Under the pieces are notes generated by a model. It did no database searches, was not told the DNA's origin, and worked only from the letters and a program-made list of their open reading frames with translations. The position numbers and the translations under genes were made by a program. This document shows positions 30,184-38,427 of a stretch of DNA of 64,000 bases, piece after piece (the stretch's first letter is position 1; the number at the start of each line of letters is the position of its first letter). This DNA comes from Acidovorax sp. NCPPB 4044 (GTDB taxonomy: Bacteria; Pseudomonadota; Gammaproteobacteria; Burkholderiales; Burkholderiaceae_C). The stretch is from positions 5,200,319 through 5,264,318 of the forward strand of contig NZ_JAMCOS010000001.1 in NCBI RefSeq assembly GCF_028069655.1, given 5' to 3'.

Positions 30184-30199
30184 ACCGTCCCGGGGCGCG

Positions 30200-30817
30200 T
30201 CAGGCCGCGGGCAGCACCGGCCGGCCCGCGATGGCGTCGTCGATGGCCCGGAGCGTGGCGGCCTTCATGCCGCCCGGCGGATTCCAGGGGACGGCGGCGG
30301 CGTCCTGGTGCGCGCCGAGCCAGCGCCAGCCCGCGCGGCCGAAGCGGCTCGCGGCGATCTCGATCCGCATGCCCTCCGGGATCTTGCGCGCGTCCACGGC
30401 CTGCTGCACGCGGGCCTGCAGTTCACCGGCCCACGCGAAGACATCGGCGATCTCCGCGCGCGCCGGTTCGGGTTCGGTGTAGGCACCGCCCCAGGGCAGC
30501 TGGATGAAGAGCGCGATCCCCGGGGCGACCCGGTAGAAGTGCACCGCCCAGCTGTTGGTGCCGTGCCCGTCGAAGCCGACCAGGGCGTATTCCGGCAGGT
30601 CCGGGCGCGCCTCGGCCTCGGCCAGGAAGGCACCCAGCCCATAGGGCGAAGCATCCACGGGCCGGGTGGCGAACCAGGCCGGCCCCCAGGGGCGCAGCGA
30701 TGCCGCGAGAGGGGCGGGCAGGGGCGGAAAGGGCAGGCGCTCGCCGTCGAACAGGGCCTGGGCGGTGGGGGCTGCGTGGCCGCCCGGAGCGGGCGCGTGG
30801 GCAATTGCATTCGTCAT
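30200..30817 (-). CDS. Hypothetical protein co-transcribed with the kinase-like effector
   Basis: A 205-residue soluble protein I do not recognise. It is Pro/Ala-rich at the start, then has YALVGFDGHGTNSWAVHFYR and IALFIQLPWGGAYTE, and a helical segment (VFAWAGELQARVQQAVDARK). The start at 30817 follows the effector stop by 12 bp, with GAGAAAGAT upstream, so it shares the effector transcript and the PIP-box promoter. It may be a chaperone or an effector-linked enzyme. Its size and context alone do not decide. Confidence 0.65.
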   Translation of the reverse strand: MTNAIAHAPAPGGHAAPTAQALFDGERLPFPPLPAPLAASLRPWGPAWFATRPVDASPYGLGAFLAEAEARPDLPEYALVGFDGHGTNSWAVHFYRVAPGIALFIQLPWGGAYTEPEPARAEIADVFAWAGELQARVQQAVDARKIPEGMRIEIAASRFGRAGWRWLGAHQDAAAVPWNPPGGMKAATLRAIDDAIAGRPVLPAA

Positions 30818-30829
30818 CGGGGATCTTTC

Positions 30830-32545
30830 TCACCAGCTTTTGTGGTTCGGAGCCGCGGCTTTCTCGAGTTCTTTGGCTTGCTCGGCCAGCCTGGCCTGCG
30901 CTTTGCCGATTGCGCAGCCGACGTAGCTGTTCTCCCAGGTCATCAGCTCCTGGGTGCTGTGAAGGCCCCAATCCGCGGGATCGATGATCCTGCCGGTGGC
31001 GTGCAGATGGTCGATGTGGGCCTTGACCCCCTGAAGGCGCTGGATCGCCGCCTCGATCTCGTCCGGTTTGAGCTTGTCCGCCAGCATCTCGCGGATGTCC
31101 TGCGGCGTGAGCGCGTCGATGGTGCCCGCCATGCGGAAATCGACCACCGGTGGCAGCTCCGTGCCGTGCAGCACCCAGGTGTCGGAGTCGTCGTCGATCG
31201 CCCGGATACCGGCAGGATCGGTCACGTTCTTGCCGAAGCATTGGTCGTTGTCGATGCCCGCGATCTTGGCGCGATCGTCCGCGCCGAAGTGGATGAAATA
31301 GTTGTTGCCATGGCGGTCGCCCTGCCCCGTGAGGTGGTCGAGCAGTTGCAGCTTGGTCAACTCCTCGCACACGTCGCCCCTGCGGAACAGGTGCGCCGGG
31401 GTCTGGGCCGCGGGCTTGCCCCGGGCCCGTTCCATCATCAGCCCGACGTCCGGATCCAGGGGGCCCCGCCCGGTATCGATCACCGCCAGGCGCGTGTCCA
31501 CCACCACGTGCAGGCCCAGCTTTCTCGCATAGGCCACCGTCGCGATGTTGCGCATGGCGGTCTGCGGGTCGTTTCGGGGGATGCCGCTGACCTGGGCGAC
31601 GCTTCCGGTTTCCTGTGTGTTGAGCGGCTTGAATATGCCGTCGATCGTGGAGCCGTCGGCGTCTTTGAGCTTCACGGCGTAGACCTTGTTGTAGGCGCCG
31701 CTTCCCACCTGTACCGGCTTTTCCGCCACGTCGCTGTCTGTGAACTCGGGCAATGTTTCGGGTGTGACCTGCAGCTTCAACGGCCGGTAGAGCTGTTCGA
31801 CGGCCACCTGGTCGAGCGTGTCCAGCAGCAGCTTCCGGTCTGGCTCCAGGGTGCCGTTCGCCAGGCTCCCCTCCAGTGCGGCCATGCGGATCGTATCGAC
31901 GGCCATCAGCGGGGGAATACGGCCCGTGCGGGTCAGGGACGATACGTCGGCATGCACCAGGGCCTTGAAGTCCTCTCTACGGCGCCCTTCCATGGGTTGC
32001 GGCTTTCCCTGCAGCCGCGCCCGCCATCGGTCCGAAACCGTGGTGGGCTGCTGCCTGCCCGCGCGTTCCTTCAGCCGCTTCATGACCTTGCCGCCCCCGG
32101 GCAAGCCCGCATACATCTGCCGGGCTTCGTCCCGCAGGCGTTCGCGGGCCAGCATGTCGCGAAGGGTGGTGCGGGGCGGCTTCGGCGCGGTGGCGTTCCC
32201 GTGGGGCAATTCCACGAGGGCAGACGGCGCCGGCAGCGATTGCACTTGGCTCGGCAATGAAGACGAAATCTGGCTGGACCCTGCCGACGAGCGCGGCATC
32301 GAAGACGCCGCCGTGTAGAAGGACTGCTGCGAGTGGCTGGATGGCGGGGACGGGAGCAGTGCGTTGCGCGGTGCCGGTGTTTGTCCGCCCGCGATGCTGC
32401 GGGCAGGCGAGCCGCCGAGCCCGGTGGGCGTGTCGAGCGAAGCACTGGAGCGGGTCGCCGTGCGAGATGGCGCGGTGTTCTCCGACGTGTTCCGTGCGGC
32501 CGGAGCGGGATTCCGGGCGATCCGAATCGGGGTGTCCGGCAACAT
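30830..32545 (-). CDS. Candidate type III effector with PI3/4-kinase-like domain
   Basis: A 571-residue protein. Residues 1-130 are Ser/Pro/Thr-rich and disordered, as in type III secretion signals. From about 270 a kinase-like domain follows: glycine loop VGSGAYNKVYAVK near 280, GIFKPL near 305, the catalytic GDRHGNN with Asp410 and Asn415, and the metal motif GIDND with Asp432 and Asp434. The D-R-H-x2-N plus D-x-D order is that of PI3/PI4-kinase-like folds rather than ordinary protein kinases. A perfect PIP box lies 176 bp upstream of the ATG at 32545. Earlier in-frame starts overlap the PIP box and are unlikely. The substrate, lipid or protein, cannot be told from sequence. Confidence 0.8.
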   Translation of the reverse strand: MLPDTPIRIARNPAPAARNTSENTAPSRTATRSSASLDTPTGLGGSPARSIAGGQTPAPRNALLPSPPSSHSQQSFYTAASSMPRSSAGSSQISSSLPSQVQSLPAPSALVELPHGNATAPKPPRTTLRDMLARERLRDEARQMYAGLPGGGKVMKRLKERAGRQQPTTVSDRWRARLQGKPQPMEGRRREDFKALVHADVSSLTRTGRIPPLMAVDTIRMAALEGSLANGTLEPDRKLLLDTLDQVAVEQLYRPLKLQVTPETLPEFTDSDVAEKPVQVGSGAYNKVYAVKLKDADGSTIDGIFKPLNTQETGSVAQVSGIPRNDPQTAMRNIATVAYARKLGLHVVVDTRLAVIDTGRGPLDPDVGLMMERARGKPAAQTPAHLFRRGDVCEELTKLQLLDHLTGQGDRHGNNYFIHFGADDRAKIAGIDNDQCFGKNVTDPAGIRAIDDDSDTWVLHGTELPPVVDFRMAGTIDALTPQDIREMLADKLKPDEIEAAIQRLQGVKAHIDHLHATGRIIDPADWGLHSTQELMTWENSYVGCAIGKAQARLAEQAKELEKAAAPNHKSW

Positions 32546-32720
32546 GGTGGTGTTTGGCTTTTGACGTTGGTCGGGTGCGACCGGAAAACCTTCCGGCTGC
32601 GCGGACTGCCCCACGCTGCGGCGCCTTGGGCCGGACCGCTTCTGCGGGTTCCGCCGGCCGCTGCAGAAGGCCAGTTCCGGACAACTCTGCCCGCGCCGCC
32701 CGGCGGGCCGGCGCCCCTGT

Positions 32721-32745
32721 GCGAAGTGCTGCGCCGGCATGCGAA
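32721..32745 (-). promoter_or_regulatory. PIP box (HrpX-type) for the kinase-like effector
   Basis: On the minus strand TTCGC-N15-TTCGC, a perfect PIP box (also the hrpII consensus TTCG-N16-TTCG). A possible -10 element CAGAGT lies 29 nt downstream (32691-32686), close to the usual 30-32 nt spacing. It points toward the gene at 32545. Confidence 0.88.
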
Positions 32746-32835
32746 CCGGCTCCGTTGCCGCCCGGCCCCCGCGGCTGCACCGTGCCTGGCGTTATGCCCG
32801 GAATAACGCCTGTGCATGCCGCAGAGCGGGACCGG

Positions 32836-32860
32836 TTCGCCTGCCCGGCAAGGGCTTCGC
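32836..32860 (+). promoter_or_regulatory. PIP box (HrpX-type) for the chaperone-effector pair
   Basis: TTCGC-N15-TTCGC on the plus strand, identical in layout to the box on the other strand 90 bp away. It lies 94 bp upstream of the chaperone start. I cannot pick out a good -10 element at the expected spacing. Confidence 0.88.
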
Positions 32861-32954
32861 CCCGTTCATAGGACCGTCACATCGCGGTTCGACAGTGGCC
32901 GGGTCTGCCGCGGTTGCGCGGCTCCCCAACGTGTCGTCCCAGGAAACCCACACC

Positions 32955-33428
32955 ATGCCCATCCCTTCTTCCGCAGCCCCCGCGCCGCAAGGCGCCGATC
33001 CGGCACGTGCATTCCTCTCGCAGATCGGCATCCACCTCGGTATTCCCCCGCAGACCCTGGCGGCCGTGGAGGCCGGCGAGCCCTTCATGGGCCCGTCGGG
33101 CCTGCTGTGCCGCATCCACACGCGGGCCGCCGAGGCCGGCTGGCACGCCTACCCCGAGGTGGTGCTGCCGATGGCCGCCGCCGAACTGGGGGGGCTGGAC
33201 GTGCTGCGCCTGCTGGGCGTGCAGGAGCAGTTGCTGGGCGAGGAAGGCTGGCACCTGGGCCTGATGGAGGGCGGCGGGCTGCTGTCGCTGCGGCCCCTGC
33301 AGGCCAGTGCCGATGCCGCGCAGGTGGCGGCCGACATGGACCGCGGCCACGTGCTCGGGCGCGCCGCGCTGGACGTGCTGGCGGGCGACCCCTCGCCGGC
33401 CGATGCCGGCCCGGGAGGCGCACCATGA
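32955..33428 (+). CDS. CesT-like type III secretion chaperone
   Basis: A 157-residue, small acidic protein of the kind that binds effectors in the cytoplasm and brings them to the type III secretion ATPase. CesT/Tir-chaperone features visible: the N-terminal helix with DPARAFLSQIGIHLGIPP, a beta segment with H and W (TRAAEAGWHAYPEVVLPM), LLGEEGWHLGLMEGGGLLS and a C-terminal helix. A perfect PIP box is 94 bp upstream and AGGAAA precedes the ATG. Its stop overlaps the effector start as ATGA, typical of chaperone-effector pairs, so the partner is almost certainly the downstream gene. Confidence 0.82.
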   Translation: MPIPSSAAPAPQGADPARAFLSQIGIHLGIPPQTLAAVEAGEPFMGPSGLLCRIHTRAAEAGWHAYPEVVLPMAAAELGGLDVLRLLGVQEQLLGEEGWHLGLMEGGGLLSLRPLQASADAAQVAADMDRGHVLGRAALDVLAGDPSPADAGPGGAP

Positions 33429-35824
33429 TCGGCAGCCCCAGCCGCGCCCTGCTGCAGGGGGTTTCGGAGCGGTCGGACAGCTCGGTCGGCTCGGTCGATG
33501 AGCGGCAGACGAAGCGCGCGCGGACCGCGCGCACACCTTCGTCCCGCTCGCTGCCGGCCCCGCCCCAGGAATTGCAGGAGCTGGGCCCGGGCCCGCGCAG
33601 CGCCTCGGCACGGATGGATGCCACCGCGTCGCAGCGGCGCACGGGCCTGCCGCCGTCGGGGCTGGGGCTGGGATCGGGGCGCGTGTCCGGGCACCCGCCC
33701 TTCCCGGTGCCGTTGCCGGTGCCGGAGAGTGGCCGGGAGATCGCGTCCGATCCCGGCGCCTTTTCCTCGCGCAACACCTTCTACTCCACCGTCCGGGAAA
33801 TGGAAGAGCTGAGCGACTTCGGCGATTCGATGCGCATGGACGTCTCCGGTGGCACGCATGAGCGCCGGCCCAGCATCGATGAGCTGTCGCGCAGCCATTC
33901 GGCGTCGTCCATGGACCTCGACACGGTGGAGCCGCGCGGCGTGGGCCGCGAAGAGGAGGCGCAGCGCCGCGACGCGCCGGGGGCCGTCACCATCGAGGCC
34001 CTGCGCGCGCAGGTCGAGGCGTACCTCGCCACGCTCGATCCGGCCGGGCCGGAACCGGTCCCGCCCGGGGAGCAGGAATCGACGCCGCTGGTCGCGGCTG
34101 AGCTGGCGCGGCCCGACCAGCAGGCACAGATGCAAACCGAATATGTCGCGTGGGCCGCGGAACAGCTGATGGCGCGGCACAAGGCCTACGGCAGCCAGGG
34201 CGGCTTCCGCATGCGCGAGGACATGGAGGCCGTGGGCGTGGGGCGCGCCTCGGTGGCCATCGCCTACGAAAGCCTCAAGGGCTTCATGACCTCGGCCACG
34301 CGCACGCCCTCCGGCGGCTCGATCTCGACCCTGCGGGACAACGAGGACGGGCCCACCGCGCCCAAGCTCTGGCCGGCCGTGTTCGGCGGACTCACGGCCG
34401 GGCCCGTCAACTACCTGGTCGAATCCATCCTCATCCCGGCCATGGACCGGCGCTCGCGCGTGGCGAACCTGCCCGTCTTCAAGGCCGTGGACCCCAAGGT
34501 GCTGCAGCCCGAGCCCGCACCCGTGCAGCTCGAGGTGGTGGACGGCACCAAGCGCTTCTGGCGACCCATCCGGGATTCGGAAGTGGGGCACATCGCCACC
34601 ACGGGCAGCGTGGACCGCAAGACGCGCAATGCGCTGCGCGGCGAAGCCTACGACCGCCGCAAGCTGGCGGAGACGCGCCAGAAACTCATGGATGGCAAGG
34701 CCGAGGCCGCGCTGCTCAAGCCGGTGCTCACCGCCGGCGCGAATGCGTTCCGGCGCTGGGCCAGCTCCGCCGCCACGCTCGCGTCGCCGCTCAAGGTGCT
34801 GGGCTGGGGCGCGGTGGCCTCCGGCGGCGCCTCGGCCGTGAACAAGGCCGTGCTGGACACGACCAAGGCGCTGCAGAGCACGGGCCAGGTGGTCGTGCCC
34901 GACCTGGTGGGCGGCACGCAGCGGCTCAACCTGTTCCGGCTCGCGCTGCCCGACGAATCGCAGCCGCCGCTGCAGTGGAAGGACGCGCGCCGCCTGCCGG
35001 GCTTTGGCTGGGAGGTGGCGCAGGAAGCCGTGCCGCTGCTGGCCGAGGCGTTCCGCTCGGCCTCGGGTTTCCTGCACGCCTCGCGCGACTTCGTCGTGCG
35101 CAGCGTGGGGGGCAACGTGGTGATCGGCGCGGTCGCCTCCGCGGCGGGGCTGCAGTTCGCCTCGGCCGTGCGCGGGAGCTACGGCGTGCCCGAGGACGGC
35201 GAATCGCACCGGTCCGTCGGCAGCGTGCTGCAGCAGGCGGGCCAGAGCTTCTTCAGCGAGCTGGGCTGGAGCGGCTGGAAGGCGCTGATGGGCGACATCA
35301 GCGGCGAGCTGGCCTCGCGGCTGGACGACCGGCGCAACCGGAAGCAGGAGCGGCTCTGGAGCGAGGCGCGCGGCGAGATGCGCGCCCTGGACACCGATCT
35401 GGAGCAGGCGATGAGTGTCTCCATGCGCCACTTCGCGCCCCTGGCCACACCGGCCGCCGCGCACGCCGATGCCGGCGCCGATGACGCACTGCGCGACATG
35501 GAGGAAGGCCGCGCGGGGACCGCCGCCCCGAGCGACCCGGCTGCGCCGGCCGGCCTGCGGACGCTGGTGGAGCAGGCCCGGCACCGCCTCGCGGCGCTGA
35601 TGGAAGCCAGCCCCCGGGGCATCATCGACCACGGCGAGGTGGCCGCTGCCGCCGACACGCTGCGCCGCCTCACCCGGCACAGCGCGCCGGAGCTGGCGCG
35701 CGAGGGCGCGGACCTGCCGCAGCTGCAGCAGATCCTCGGCCGGCTCGACACGGTGGAACGCATCCTCCAGCAGCGCGAGGGGATGATCGAATGGCGCGAG
35801 GGCCGCAGCCTGTACGCCGTCTGA
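33425..35824 (+). CDS. Candidate type III effector, 799 aa, with dedicated chaperone
   Basis: A 799-residue protein with no family I can name. Residues 1-190 are Ser/Arg/Pro-rich and disordered (start MIGSPSRALLQGVSERSDSS), a likely secretion signal and chaperone-binding region. From about 240 it is helical, with hydrophobic stretches near 320-335 (WPAVFGGLTAGPVNYLVES), 455-475 (VLGWGAVASGGASAVNK) and 560-580 (VGGNVVIGAVASAAGLQFAS), each perhaps membrane-active. The end is polar and coiled (LQQILGRLDTVERILQQREG). No catalytic motif was found. Membrane insertion or a translocator-like role is conceivable. It is translationally coupled to the CesT-like chaperone and under the same PIP box. Confidence 0.78.
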   Translation: MIGSPSRALLQGVSERSDSSVGSVDERQTKRARTARTPSSRSLPAPPQELQELGPGPRSASARMDATASQRRTGLPPSGLGLGSGRVSGHPPFPVPLPVPESGREIASDPGAFSSRNTFYSTVREMEELSDFGDSMRMDVSGGTHERRPSIDELSRSHSASSMDLDTVEPRGVGREEEAQRRDAPGAVTIEALRAQVEAYLATLDPAGPEPVPPGEQESTPLVAAELARPDQQAQMQTEYVAWAAEQLMARHKAYGSQGGFRMREDMEAVGVGRASVAIAYESLKGFMTSATRTPSGGSISTLRDNEDGPTAPKLWPAVFGGLTAGPVNYLVESILIPAMDRRSRVANLPVFKAVDPKVLQPEPAPVQLEVVDGTKRFWRPIRDSEVGHIATTGSVDRKTRNALRGEAYDRRKLAETRQKLMDGKAEAALLKPVLTAGANAFRRWASSAATLASPLKVLGWGAVASGGASAVNKAVLDTTKALQSTGQVVVPDLVGGTQRLNLFRLALPDESQPPLQWKDARRLPGFGWEVAQEAVPLLAEAFRSASGFLHASRDFVVRSVGGNVVIGAVASAAGLQFASAVRGSYGVPEDGESHRSVGSVLQQAGQSFFSELGWSGWKALMGDISGELASRLDDRRNRKQERLWSEARGEMRALDTDLEQAMSVSMRHFAPLATPAAAHADAGADDALRDMEEGRAGTAAPSDPAAPAGLRTLVEQARHRLAALMEASPRGIIDHGEVAAAADTLRRLTRHSAPELAREGADLPQLQQILGRLDTVERILQQREGMIEWREGRSLYAV

Positions 35825-35839
35825 ATCCGGCAGCGATGG

Positions 35840-35888
35840 TTTGCTATTGAATATGTAGCAAACTATTCAATGGAATCGTCGGCATGGG
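35840..35888 (+). repeat. Dispersed hairpin repeat, copy 5
   Basis: TTTGCTATTGAATATGTAGC then AAACTATTCAATGGAATCGT and a GGCATGGG tail. It sits between the convergent effector and priA genes. Confidence 0.8.
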
Positions 35889-35954
35889 GCAAAAACGCTT
35901 CGGAGCCTTTCCGGGCGCCCGGGGCCTGCCGTGTTCCCGTTCGGCGTGCGGACG

Positions 35955-38114
35955 TCAGATGGCGAGCGGGTCCACGTCCACGAGCCAGCGCACGAGTCCG
36001 CGGTGCGCCGGGTCCGCGCGGCAGGCATGCAGGAGCGGCTGCCAGGCCGCGAGGAAGCGCTGCAGCGCCGCGCGGCGCGGGCTCTCCAGCAGCATCTGCG
36101 CGCGCTCCACGTTGGCCACGCGCTGGATGGCGAGCGGCACGGGCGGGAACAACGTCACATGCTCCAGGCCGGGCAGGGCGGCCGCGCGCGCGGCCTCCGA
36201 GCACGCGCCCAGGAAGGCCTGCGCCACCTCCTGCGTGCGCGCGTCGGCCCGCACCAGCGCCTGGAACGCGAAGGGCGGCATGGCGGCCTCGGCGCGCTCG
36301 GCGAGCTGGCGCGCGGCGAAGGCCGGGTAGTCGTGGCGGCGCAGCGCGGCATAGACGGCATGGTCGGCATGGAAGGTCTGCACCCACATCTCGCAGGGGC
36401 TGCCCTGCGCGGCCACGTAGCCCGCATCGCGCCCGGCGCGGCCCGCGGCCTGCATGAGCAGCGCGAAGAGCCGCTCGGGCGCCCGGAAATCGCTGGAGAA
36501 CAGCGCGCCGTCGGGCTGCACGGCGGCCACCAGCGTGATGCGCCGGAAGTCGTGCCCCTTGGCCACCATCTGCGTGCCGACCAGCACGTCCACCTCGCCC
36601 GCATGCACCTGGGCGAGCTGCTCTTCCAGCGCACCCTTGGCCCGCGTGGTGTCGGCATCGATGCGGGCCACGCGCGCGGCGCGGCGCTCCGGCGTGATGA
36701 CGTTGCGCAGCAGTTGCGCGAGCTGCTCTTCGAGCTGCTCGGTGCCGCGGCCGATCGGCGCGATGTCCGGGTTGCCGCAGCCCGGGCAGGCGTAGGGCAC
36801 GCGCTGCGCGAAGCCGCAGTGGTGGCAGCGCAGCGAGCGGTCGATCTTGTGGAAGACCTGGTGGGCGCTGCAGTGCGGGCAGTCGCTCTTCCAGCCGCAT
36901 TCGGTGCAGTGCAGCACGGGCGCGAAGCCGCGCCGGTTGAGCAGCACCAGGCACTGCTCGCCGCGCTCCACGCGCTCCGTGATGGCCGCGACCAGCGGCG
37001 GCGAGAACACCGCGCCGCGCGGCTGCTGGGCCATGTCCACCAGCCGCACGCGCGGCAGCGCACCCGCGCCGATGCGGCTGGGCATGTGCAGCCGCAGGTA
37101 GCGGCCGCCCGGGTCGTCGCCTTCCGCCGGGCGGCTCGCGTGCCAGCTCTCCAGCGACGGCGTGGCCGAGCCGAGGATCACCTTCGCGCCCTGCTCGCGC
37201 CCGCGCCAGATGGCGAGGTCGCGCGCCGAGTAGCGCGCGCCCTCCTGCTGCTTGTAGCTCGCGTCGTGCTCCTCGTCCACGACGATGAGCGCGAGGCCCG
37301 GCAGGCTCGCGAACACCGCCATGCGCGTGCCCAGCACGATGCGCGCCTGGCCCGCGTGGGCCGCGAGCCAGCTCTTGAGCCGCTGCGGATTCGTCATGCC
37401 GCTGTGCAGCGAGACCACGCTGTCCGCCCCGTAGAGCGGCGCGAAACGCGCGAGGAAGCGTGCCTCCAGCTGCGGCGTGAGGTTGATCTCCGGCACCATC
37501 ACCAGCACCTGCGCGTCCGGGCGCGCGGCCAGCGCCTGCTGCACGCTGCGCAGGTACACCTCGGTCTTGCCGCTGCCGGTGCTGCCGTAGAGCAGGAAGG
37601 GCCCGGGCTCCACCGCGATGCGGTCGGTGGCCGCGCGCTGCTCGTCGCTCAGCGCGAAGGTGTCGGGCGCGTAGCAGGCGGCGGCCTCGCCCACGGCGGT
37701 GGCCGGCGCGCGCTTGAGCCGCCGGGCCAGCTGTGCGGGGCTCAGGTCGCGCAGTTGCGGCGGCAGCGCGGCGAGCGCCACTTCGCCCAGCGCGCGCTGG
37801 TAGTAGCGCGCCGCGAAGGCCACGAGCCGGCGCCAGGCCGCATCCAGCGGCGCGAGCCCGTCCAGCACCCCGGCGACGGGCCGCACGGCGGCCCCCGCCG
37901 GCAGCGGCGCGGCATCGGCCGGCGCGTCCCACACGACGCCCAGCACCTCGCGCGCGCCCAGCGGCACGCGCACCAGCGTGCCCGGCGGCAGCGGCACGGC
38001 GCTCTCGTAGCTGAGCAGATCGCCCACGGCGCTGTGCGCGGGCGTCTGCACGGCCACCGACACCAGGGCGGTGCCGTCGGCATGCGGCAGCCCGGGAGGT
38101 ATCGGGGATGGCAT
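35955..38114 (-). CDS. priA: Primosomal replication protein N' (PriA helicase)
   Basis: A 719-residue 3'-5' helicase that reloads the replisome at stalled forks. Seen: the N-terminal 3' DNA-binding domain (residues 10-110), Walker A GSTGSGKTE, the DEEH box VVDEEHDAS, eight zinc-binding cysteines in three pairs and more (CTECGWKSDCPHC, then CHHC, CPGC), and VGTQMVAKGHDF and QAAGRAGR in the second helicase lobe. The ATG at 38114 is chosen; a GTG at 38138 is possible. It is convergent with the effector gene. hemE lies further upstream on the same strand, separated by the P450/AraC pair. Confidence 0.96.
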   Translation of the reverse strand: MPSPIPPGLPHADGTALVSVAVQTPAHSAVGDLLSYESAVPLPPGTLVRVPLGAREVLGVVWDAPADAAPLPAGAAVRPVAGVLDGLAPLDAAWRRLVAFAARYYQRALGEVALAALPPQLRDLSPAQLARRLKRAPATAVGEAAACYAPDTFALSDEQRAATDRIAVEPGPFLLYGSTGSGKTEVYLRSVQQALAARPDAQVLVMVPEINLTPQLEARFLARFAPLYGADSVVSLHSGMTNPQRLKSWLAAHAGQARIVLGTRMAVFASLPGLALIVVDEEHDASYKQQEGARYSARDLAIWRGREQGAKVILGSATPSLESWHASRPAEGDDPGGRYLRLHMPSRIGAGALPRVRLVDMAQQPRGAVFSPPLVAAITERVERGEQCLVLLNRRGFAPVLHCTECGWKSDCPHCSAHQVFHKIDRSLRCHHCGFAQRVPYACPGCGNPDIAPIGRGTEQLEEQLAQLLRNVITPERRAARVARIDADTTRAKGALEEQLAQVHAGEVDVLVGTQMVAKGHDFRRITLVAAVQPDGALFSSDFRAPERLFALLMQAAGRAGRDAGYVAAQGSPCEMWVQTFHADHAVYAALRRHDYPAFAARQLAERAEAAMPPFAFQALVRADARTQEVAQAFLGACSEAARAAALPGLEHVTLFPPVPLAIQRVANVERAQMLLESPRRAALQRFLAAWQPLLHACRADPAHRGLVRWLVDVDPLAI

Positions 38115-38427
38115 GGGGGCGAGGGAGAAAGGGGGCACGGTCGAGAAGAAAGCGCGGCGCTATCGTACGCGCCGCTTTTTTCACCGGAGTGGTGGAGTAT
38201 GCGTCCGGCTCGCTCACCTCGATTGCGGGCTGCCCTGCGTCCAACTGGGCGGGGAAAGTCCATTCAAGCAGACGCGAAACGCTGCGTGGGAATGGAATGA
38301 AGGTGACCGGGCTGGCCGTTTGCGGCGCAAGGCCCGTGTCGAACGCCCGCCGTGTTCTTTTGTCTGCCAGGCGGATTCCTGCCCTTCGGCGAGGCCGTCT
38401 TGTCTGGCGGCAGAGCTGGCAGGCCTC
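38115..38427. other. Intergenic region between P450 and priA
   Basis: About 313 bp without a gene I can support. It carries the promoter of priA. GC is lower than in the flanks, in line with the inserted look of the P450/AraC pair. Confidence 0.4.

Larger units (their letters stand above)
32546..32954. promoter_or_regulatory. Divergent promoter region of the effector locus
   Basis: A 409-bp region between the divergent effector genes. It carries two PIP boxes, one for each direction, listed separately. No other gene is supported. Confidence 0.75.

Noticed and set aside
33149..35680. An 843-codon minus-strand frame over the 799-aa effector
   Set aside because: Antisense shadow with skewed Arg/His/Gln/Gly content. 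The plus-strand gene has a chaperone, a PIP box and a coupled start.
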